DNA of 64,000 nucleotides from Actinospineispora spinosispora DSM 44797 (GTDB lineage: Bacteria; Actinomycetota; Actinomycetes; Mycobacteriales; Pseudonocardiaceae). The notes beneath the pieces are model-generated. The model was not told the origin of the DNA, did not search any database, and was given only the letters and a program-made list of their open reading frames with translations. Location of the stretch: NCBI RefSeq assembly GCF_000429025.1, contig NZ_KE386834.1, positions 832,110 through 896,109 on the forward strand, written 5' to 3'. Each line of letters starts with the position of its first letter. Position 1 is the first letter of the stretch. Both the position numbers and the translations under genes were made by a program. Shown here piece by piece: positions 58,922-64,000 of this stretch.

Positions 58922-59605
58922 ATGGCCACGTTCGTGTTGATCCATGGTGGCGGCGACGTCGGTTGGTACTGGCACCTGCTGGAATCCGAGCTGCGCGCCA
59001 GGGGGCACGATGTCGTCGCGCCCGACCTGCCGTGCGAGGACGACTCCGCCGGCCTGCCCGAGTACGCGGACACGGTCGTGGCTGCGGTCGGCGAGCGCAC
59101 CGACCTCGTCGTGGTAGCCCATTCGTTCGGTGCGTTCACCGGGCCGCTGGTGGCCCAGCGGCTCCCGGTCGATGCCCTGGTGCTGATGGCGGGCATGGTC
59201 CCGGCGCCCGGTGAAGCCCCCGGGGACTGGTGGGCGAACACCGGCTACGAAGCGGCCTCGAAGCAGCAGGCCGGACGCGATGGCGGTCTGACCGGCCACG
59301 AGGATCCACTGATCAGCTTCTACCACGACGTGCCGACGGCTCTGGCCGAGGAAGCGGTGCGCAGGGGCCGGGACCAGACCTGGGCCGCTTCGGCGGCACC
59401 GTGGCCGTTGACGACGTGGCCGGACGTGCCGACGCGGTTCATCCTGTGCACCCAGGACCGCATGTTCCCCGCCGAGTTCCTCCGCCGCGTGGTCGCGGAC
59501 CGGTTGGGCATCGTCCCCGACGAGTTCGACGCGAGCCACTGCGGCGCGCTGAGCCGCCCGGTCGAGCTGGCAGACCTGGTGGAGAGCTACCTGCCCGTCG
59601 GGTGA
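58922..59605 (+). CDS. alpha/beta hydrolase (MenH/esterase-like)
   Basis: 227 residues from ATG 58922. Oxyanion HGGGDVG, nucleophile elbow VVAHSFGAF, and catalytic His in SHCGALSRPVELADLV. Short size fits plant salicylate-esterase/MenH-like enzymes. Substrate unknown. Confidence 0.83.
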   Translation: MATFVLIHGGGDVGWYWHLLESELRARGHDVVAPDLPCEDDSAGLPEYADTVVAAVGERTDLVVVAHSFGAFTGPLVAQRLPVDALVLMAGMVPAPGEAPGDWWANTGYEAASKQQAGRDGGLTGHEDPLISFYHDVPTALAEEAVRRGRDQTWAASAAPWPLTTWPDVPTRFILCTQDRMFPAEFLRRVVADRLGIVPDEFDASHCGALSRPVELADLVESYLPVG

Positions 59606-59685
59606 CCGAGGAACTGAGGATTTCTCGCGGGGCTTCGACCACCCACACGGCCCTGTTACCGGTGGTGGGTGCAGACTGTCCTGCG

Positions 59686-61287
59686 ATGAAGCTCACCGCG
59701 CGCGGCCCGGGCCGCCTCCTCTTAGTTCTGGCCGCGCTGGTCGCCGTTGCGGCACCGGTGGCGGCCTGCGGGGCGACCGGTCCGACCGGCGCCGCCGTCA
59801 GTCCCTCCTCCGCACCCACACCTGCACCTGACCTGCAGAAGTTCTATGCACAGCAGCTGAGCTGGGGTAGCTGCGCGGATTTCGCGCTGAACCCCGAGCT
59901 GAAGGACATCTACAGCTTGCCGAAGCTGCAGTGCACCTACCTCGAGGTGCCGATCGACTACAGCAAACCCGATGCGAAGACCGCTCAGATCGCGGTTCTG
60001 CGGCTGAAGGCCGCCAAGCCTCAGCAGCGGATCGGCTCGATGCTGGTCAACCCGGGTGGCCCGGGTGCATCCGGCACCGAGGCCGCGCTGAGCGTCGCCT
60101 CGAACGCCATCGGGACCCCGCTGGGTGACCGGTTCGACATCGTCGGGTTCGACCCGAGGGGCGTGGGCAAGAGCAAGCCCGCGATCCAGTGCTTCACCCC
60201 GCAGGAGCGTGACGCCGACCGTCTCGACGTCGAGGTCGACAACTCGCCGGCCGGGGTGGCCAGGCAGGAAGGCAAGAACAAGGCCTACGCCGACAAGTGC
60301 GCGCAGCACTCCGGCCTGGACCTGTTGGCCAACGCCGGAACCCGCGACGTGGTCAAGGACATGGACATCCTGCGCGCGGCGCTGGGTGACCCGAAGCTGA
60401 CCTACCTCGGCTACTCCTACGGGACCCGGATCGGCTACACCTACGCCGAGGCGTTCCCGCAGAACGTGCGCGCGCTCGTCCTGGACGGCGCGCTCGACCC
60501 CGACCAGAGCCTGATCGACCGCACCGTCGCGCAGGCGGGCGGTTTCCAGAAGGCGTTCGACGCGTTCGGCGACAAGTGCGCGTCGCAACCGGCCTGCCCG
60601 CTCGGGCCGGACGCGAAGGTGGACACGGACAACTTCAAGAAGATCGTCCTCCCGCTCATCGAGAAGCCGCTCCCGCTGCCGGACGGTAGGAAGCTGTCCT
60701 ACAACGACGCGATGACCGGCACGATCCAGGCGCTGTACAGCACGAGCATGTGGGGCGACCTGACCAAGGCGCTGCAGGACCTGAAGGCGGGCAAGCCCGC
60801 CGGCATGATGGCCCTGGCCGACTCCTACGAGGAGCGTCAGCCCGACGGCACCTACCAGTTCACCCTCGATGCGTTCGCCTCGATCGGGTGCGTGGACGAC
60901 AAGCCGGTGACCGACCCGGCCGAGGTGCTCGAAGCGAACAAGCGCGCACTGGCGATCGCGCCGTTCGAGGACGACGGCCGCGGCCCGAGCCCGGCGAAGG
61001 ACCCCTGCGCGTTCTGGCCGGTGCCCAACACCAGCGAGCCGCACCAGCCACACGTCCCGGGGCTGCCGCAGATCATGGTGGTCTCGGTGACCGGGGACCC
61101 GGCCACGCCGTACCAGGCGGGTGTCAACCTCGCCAAGTCCCTCAACGCGCGCCTGCTGAGCGTGGACGGCACGCAGCACACCATCGCGCTGCAGGGCACC
61201 AAGTGCGTGGACGACATCGTGACGAAGTACTTCACCGACCTGGTACTGCCACCGGACGGAGCGAAGTGCAAGGCGGGCGGGGCCTGA
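59686..61287 (+). CDS. secreted TAP/SlpD-type tripeptidyl aminopeptidase lipoprotein
   Basis: 533 residues from ATG 59686. Signal with lipobox PVAACGAT; alpha/beta hydrolase with NPGGPGASG, nucleophile YLGYSYGTRIGYTYAEAFP and a TAP-type C-terminal domain (VSVTGDPATPYQAGVNLAKS, DGTQHTIAL with catalytic His). Digests peptides outside the membrane. Confidence 0.9.
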   Translation: MKLTARGPGRLLLVLAALVAVAAPVAACGATGPTGAAVSPSSAPTPAPDLQKFYAQQLSWGSCADFALNPELKDIYSLPKLQCTYLEVPIDYSKPDAKTAQIAVLRLKAAKPQQRIGSMLVNPGGPGASGTEAALSVASNAIGTPLGDRFDIVGFDPRGVGKSKPAIQCFTPQERDADRLDVEVDNSPAGVARQEGKNKAYADKCAQHSGLDLLANAGTRDVVKDMDILRAALGDPKLTYLGYSYGTRIGYTYAEAFPQNVRALVLDGALDPDQSLIDRTVAQAGGFQKAFDAFGDKCASQPACPLGPDAKVDTDNFKKIVLPLIEKPLPLPDGRKLSYNDAMTGTIQALYSTSMWGDLTKALQDLKAGKPAGMMALADSYEERQPDGTYQFTLDAFASIGCVDDKPVTDPAEVLEANKRALAIAPFEDDGRGPSPAKDPCAFWPVPNTSEPHQPHVPGLPQIMVVSVTGDPATPYQAGVNLAKSLNARLLSVDGTQHTIALQGTKCVDDIVTKYFTDLVLPPDGAKCKAGGA

Positions 61288-61307
61288 CCCTCGACACCAC
61301 GTGATCC

Positions 61308-61341
61308 AGAGCGCGCCGGGGCAGTAGCCTCGGCGCGCTCT
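61308..61341. terminator. hairpin terminator
   Basis: Perfect 11-bp arms 61308-61318 and 61331-61341 just after the peptidase stop, followed by GTGCTG rather than a T run. Confidence 0.7.
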
Positions 61342-61462
61342 GTGCTGTCGGGCGCGTGCGCAGAGGGGAAACCACTCACCGGGCGTCGATTTCGTTCGCG
61401 ATAGCACAGAGTCCAGGTCAAACGGCCTCCGTGCGGCCCAGCGCCGGTGTTTGCTCCAGGAC

Positions 61463-62800
61463 ATGGCGAGGGGCGAGCACCGAGGCGGCTGGGGACGGCC
61501 CTCGGTCGGCGGACGTGGTGACCTGACGCGTAAGGCCGTCGTGATCGGAGCGCTCTGCGCGGTCGTGGTCATCGCGGTCACGACGGTGACGGCTGCGCTC
61601 GGTTCGCACGAGCAGCGGCACGGCGAGCAGGAGAGCGGGATCGGAGCCTTCATCGCGGCGATGATGGCCAAGGGCGAGGACGACTCGGACGAGGAGAAGT
61701 CGGACTCGGACTCGGAAGACGACTCCAGCTCCTCGGAGGAGTCGTCGACCAGCACCACGAGTGCGTCGGACGAGTCGTCGTCCGACGCAGGCACCTCGTC
61801 CACCGCCTCCGCGGCCGGGAAGAGCTGCACCAAGATCGCATCGGACGAGGCGGGCCTGAACCGGATTCTGCAGACTGCCGGAGTCGACGACGTCATCTGC
61901 TACCGCGGCAAGTCCGCGACCTCGGGCAGCACGGGCGCGATGCAGGGCGGCCCGCCCGGAGCCGCCACTCCCCAGCAGGGCAACTGCACGAAGCAGGTCA
62001 CCGATGCCTCCGGTCTCACCCAGGCGATCAGCGCGGGCAAGGGCGGCGACCGGATCTGTGTGAAGGGCGACCTCAGCTCGGCGCGCCTGAACATCAAGAA
62101 GGGTGGGACCGCCGGCTCGCCGCTCACGGTGATCGGCGACGGCACGACCAAGGTGAAGGGCATCACGGTCGCCGCCAGCAACGTGCATGTCGAGGGCTTC
62201 CAGGTGGTCAAGGCCGCGGCTCCCGGCATCGAGCTCAGGGGCAACGCCATCACCGTGCAGAACAACACGGTCAATGGTCCGACCAGCGTCGGCGGGGGTG
62301 CCGACGGCGACGGAATGCGCTTCTTCGGCGACAACATCAAGATCGTGCACAACACGATCAAGAACATCAACCCTCAGGGCAGCCAGGCGCACGCCGACTG
62401 CATGCAGACCTTCACCAACGACGAGAAGCCGAGCTCGCACCTGCTGGTCGACGGCAACCGGTGCGAGAAGATCGACAACCAGTGTCTGATGGCGGAGGGA
62501 CCCGGTGACGTCGGTGACGGTGGCGGTGGGCCCGGCGAGTCGGTCGACTGGACGCTGAGCAACAACTACTGCCAGGTCATCAGCGCGACCCAGGTCTACA
62601 TGATCGAAGCGGTCCAGAACGTGAAGATCAAGAACAACGAGTTCGTCGGCAAGAACCTGGACAAGGCGATCGGGCTGGACATCAAGTCGACGGGTGCCGA
62701 AGTCTCCGCGAACAAGCTGGTCGGGATCAAGGCCGCCGTGGGTATGTCGGCGGACTCCAAGAAGGGCTACAAGGGCCCGCCGCCGCACGGTGGTCCGTGA
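61463..62800 (+). CDS. membrane-anchored beta-helix (pectate-lyase-like) protein A
   Basis: 445 residues from ATG 61463. Cytoplasmic start, one membrane helix (residues 22-46), a Ser/Asp/Glu-rich linker of 60 residues, then CTKIASDEAGLNRILQTAGV, DDVICYRG, and a right-handed parallel beta-helix (ITVQNNTVNGPTS, IKIVHNTIKNINP, NVKIKNNEFVG). Cys pairs in the helix suggest disulfides. Likely binds or cleaves a wall polysaccharide. GTGA overlap with a paralogue. Confidence 0.8.
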   Translation: MARGEHRGGWGRPSVGGRGDLTRKAVVIGALCAVVVIAVTTVTAALGSHEQRHGEQESGIGAFIAAMMAKGEDDSDEEKSDSDSEDDSSSSEESSTSTTSASDESSSDAGTSSTASAAGKSCTKIASDEAGLNRILQTAGVDDVICYRGKSATSGSTGAMQGGPPGAATPQQGNCTKQVTDASGLTQAISAGKGGDRICVKGDLSSARLNIKKGGTAGSPLTVIGDGTTKVKGITVAASNVHVEGFQVVKAAAPGIELRGNAITVQNNTVNGPTSVGGGADGDGMRFFGDNIKIVHNTIKNINPQGSQAHADCMQTFTNDEKPSSHLLVDGNRCEKIDNQCLMAEGPGDVGDGGGGPGESVDWTLSNNYCQVISATQVYMIEAVQNVKIKNNEFVGKNLDKAIGLDIKSTGAEVSANKLVGIKAAVGMSADSKKGYKGPPPHGGP

Positions 62801-63909
62801 TGGGCTCGCCCGGCCGGCTGACACCCGGCAACGATCGGGACGGTCTTACCCGGTGCGCGGTCGTCGTGGGAGCGACCCTGGCGATCGTGGCGATCCTGGT
62901 GGTGACGTCGGTCGCGGTGTTCGGCATGCGTGGTGGCCACGGAGCAGAGACCTCAGTCGGCTCGTTGGGCGGGAAGAGCAGCGGCCCGACGGCCGCCGAT
63001 TCCGCAACGAGTGCTTCGAGCTCCGAGGCGAGGCCGACCTCCACGCCCGCCGAGGGCCGGACCGCGAGGACACGGATGAAGTGCACCATCCTGGTCTCCG
63101 ACGACGCCAGCCTGACCGACGCGGTCGACGCCGCGGGGCCCGACGACGTGGTCTGTTACCGGGGCGGCGCGCACCAGCAGCGCGGCGTCGGAGTCACCAA
63201 CCGGGCGGTGCAAGTGATCTCCGGCCGAGGTGACACGGTCAAGGTGACCGACGCAGCCTCACTCACCTCGGCGCTCTCGGCAGCCAAGCCCGGGCAGACC
63301 ATCGAGATGGCGGACGGCACCTACAGCGGCAGGTTCGTCATCAACAGCGCCGGGCAGCAGGGCAACCCGATCACCCTCAAGGGCTCGCGCAAAGCGGTGC
63401 TGAACGGCGGCGACACCGGGAGCGGCTACACGCTGCACCTCAGCGGCGCCGACTACTGGCAGCTGGTGGGGTTCTCGGTCACCGGCGGCCAGAAGGGGAT
63501 CATGGCCGACAAGACCAGCCACAGCGTGCTGTCCGGCCTGGACGTGGGCGACACCGGGCAGGAAGCCGTCCACCTGCTCAACTTCTCCACGAGCAATGTC
63601 GTGCAGAACTCGGTCATCCACGACACCGGCAAGGGTGATCCGCAGTTCGGTGAGGGACTCTACTTCGGGACCGCGAAGTCGAACTGGGCGAAGAAGTCCG
63701 GCGGCAAACCGGACAAGTCGGACAACAACAAGGCCATCGCCAACACCTTCCGCAACACCACCGCCGAGAACATCGACGTCAAGGAGGTTATCTGGGGTCG
63801 GGGACGGGAGTTGGTGACGTCGGTAGCCGCCCCGTCTGGGAGGTCAGGGGTCTCCTCTGTCCGGTTGCTCGCGGCTGGTTGGGGTCCTGGTCTCGGGGTT
63901 GGCTGGTGA
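62797..63909 (+). pseudogene. beta-helix protein B, 3' end replaced
   Basis: Paralogue of the protein before: membrane helix, Ser-rich linker, CTILVSDDASLTDAVDAAGP, DDVVCYRGG, and beta-helix coils (ITLKGSRKAVLNGGDTGSGY, YWQLVGFSVTGGQKGIMADK, NVVQNSVIHDTGKG). At about 63787, after ENIDVKE, the sequence turns into GRGRELVTSVAAPSGRSGVS with no beta-helix character and stops at 63909. The missing coils suggest an insertion or rearrangement at that point. Confidence 0.7.
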
Positions 63910-64000
63910 GCATGGTGGGTTCGGTGGCCGCGGGGTTGTTGTCGGTGATCATCGTGATCGTCCCTGGTCCTGCTGACGAGCAGCGGCAGACCTCGCCCGA
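63787..64000. mobile_element. possible edge of an inserted element
   Basis: The 214 bases after the beta-helix break differ in composition and are open on the minus strand from the window edge to TAA at 63788-63790 (70 codons, no recognisable motif). They could be the end of an insertion sequence or a recombination boundary. Only the next bases would decide. Confidence 0.3.

Noticed and set aside
59722..61896. 724-codon minus-strand frame
   Set aside because: Antisense to the TAP peptidase and beta-helix genes; no motif.

Overview
The window is very GC-rich, uses GTG starts freely, and packs genes with GTGA or ATGA stop/start overlaps. It carries a class A RNase P RNA, F420-linked enzymes (two luciferase-like oxidoreductases and an F420H2:NADP reductase), XRE/DUF6879 regulator cassettes and a gene block laid out as in Mycobacterium tuberculosis Rv2231c-Rv2228c. 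Together these point to a chromosomal region of a filamentous actinobacterium, most likely a Pseudonocardiales member (inference). No rRNA, tRNA, CRISPR array or complete insertion sequence was seen.

Layout. 1-182: tail of a ProW-like betaine transporter permease. 242-2180: minus-strand XRE/DUF6879 regulator cassette. 2256-6642: amino-acid permease diverging from a glutamine-synthetase-like enzyme and an M20 amidohydrolase. 6639-7867: membrane redox pair (MauE/DoxX plus a DsbA-like thioredoxin). 7990-10549: flavin-oxidase operon with an HxlR regulator. 10650-25644: a 15-kb N-methyl/betaine oxidation locus: MHS transporter, P450, luciferase-like oxidoreductase, SoxB-, SoxA- and SoxG-like proteins, IclR regulator, betaine-aldehyde-type dehydrogenase, APC permease and a GMC choline-dehydrogenase-like enzyme. 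25721-27939: MerR/SDR pair and a deaminase. 28017-32096: CobC-like, Nif3-like, zinc-ribbon, RNase H and phosphatase operon. 32191-37460: small transporters and regulators, one frameshifted AraC gene and an SLC13/USP pair. 38175-38569: rnpB, followed by a 734-bp island without genes, full of inverted and tandem repeats. 39304-43254: lipoprotein, DedA, a second frameshifted AraC gene, thioesterase and small proteins. 43312-47433: rifampicin-phosphotransferase-like PEP synthase with a divergent GbsR/MarR regulator and a dehydrogenase. 47552-52128: dapA, a serine hydrolase, a FAH-family hydrolase, Cys-rich unknowns and an unreported 55-residue ORF. 52351-55115: two-component system with a facing DUF4097 lipoprotein. 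55228-61287: F420 reductase, metal-receptor-fold protein, prolyl aminopeptidase, panB and two alpha/beta hydrolases. 61463-64000: two tandem membrane-anchored beta-helix proteins, the second broken near the window end.

The 10.6-25.6 kb locus is the most unusual part. Choline or a related N-methyl compound could enter through the APC or MHS carriers and be oxidised by the GMC enzyme and the aldehyde dehydrogenase, as choline is to betaine. The usual Rieske betaine monooxygenase and dimethylglycine dehydrogenase are not seen. A P450 and a luciferase-like flavoenzyme sit where they would be expected, and the SoxB-like subunit lacks the residues I recall as the covalent-FMN motif of true sarcosine oxidase. 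No SoxD is present. A shared GTTG-N9-CAAC site at the IclR gene and at the aldehyde dehydrogenase operon suggests local control.

Several families of short intergenic repeats recur, typically right after stop codons, and one has apparently been read into the C terminus of the SoxG-like protein.
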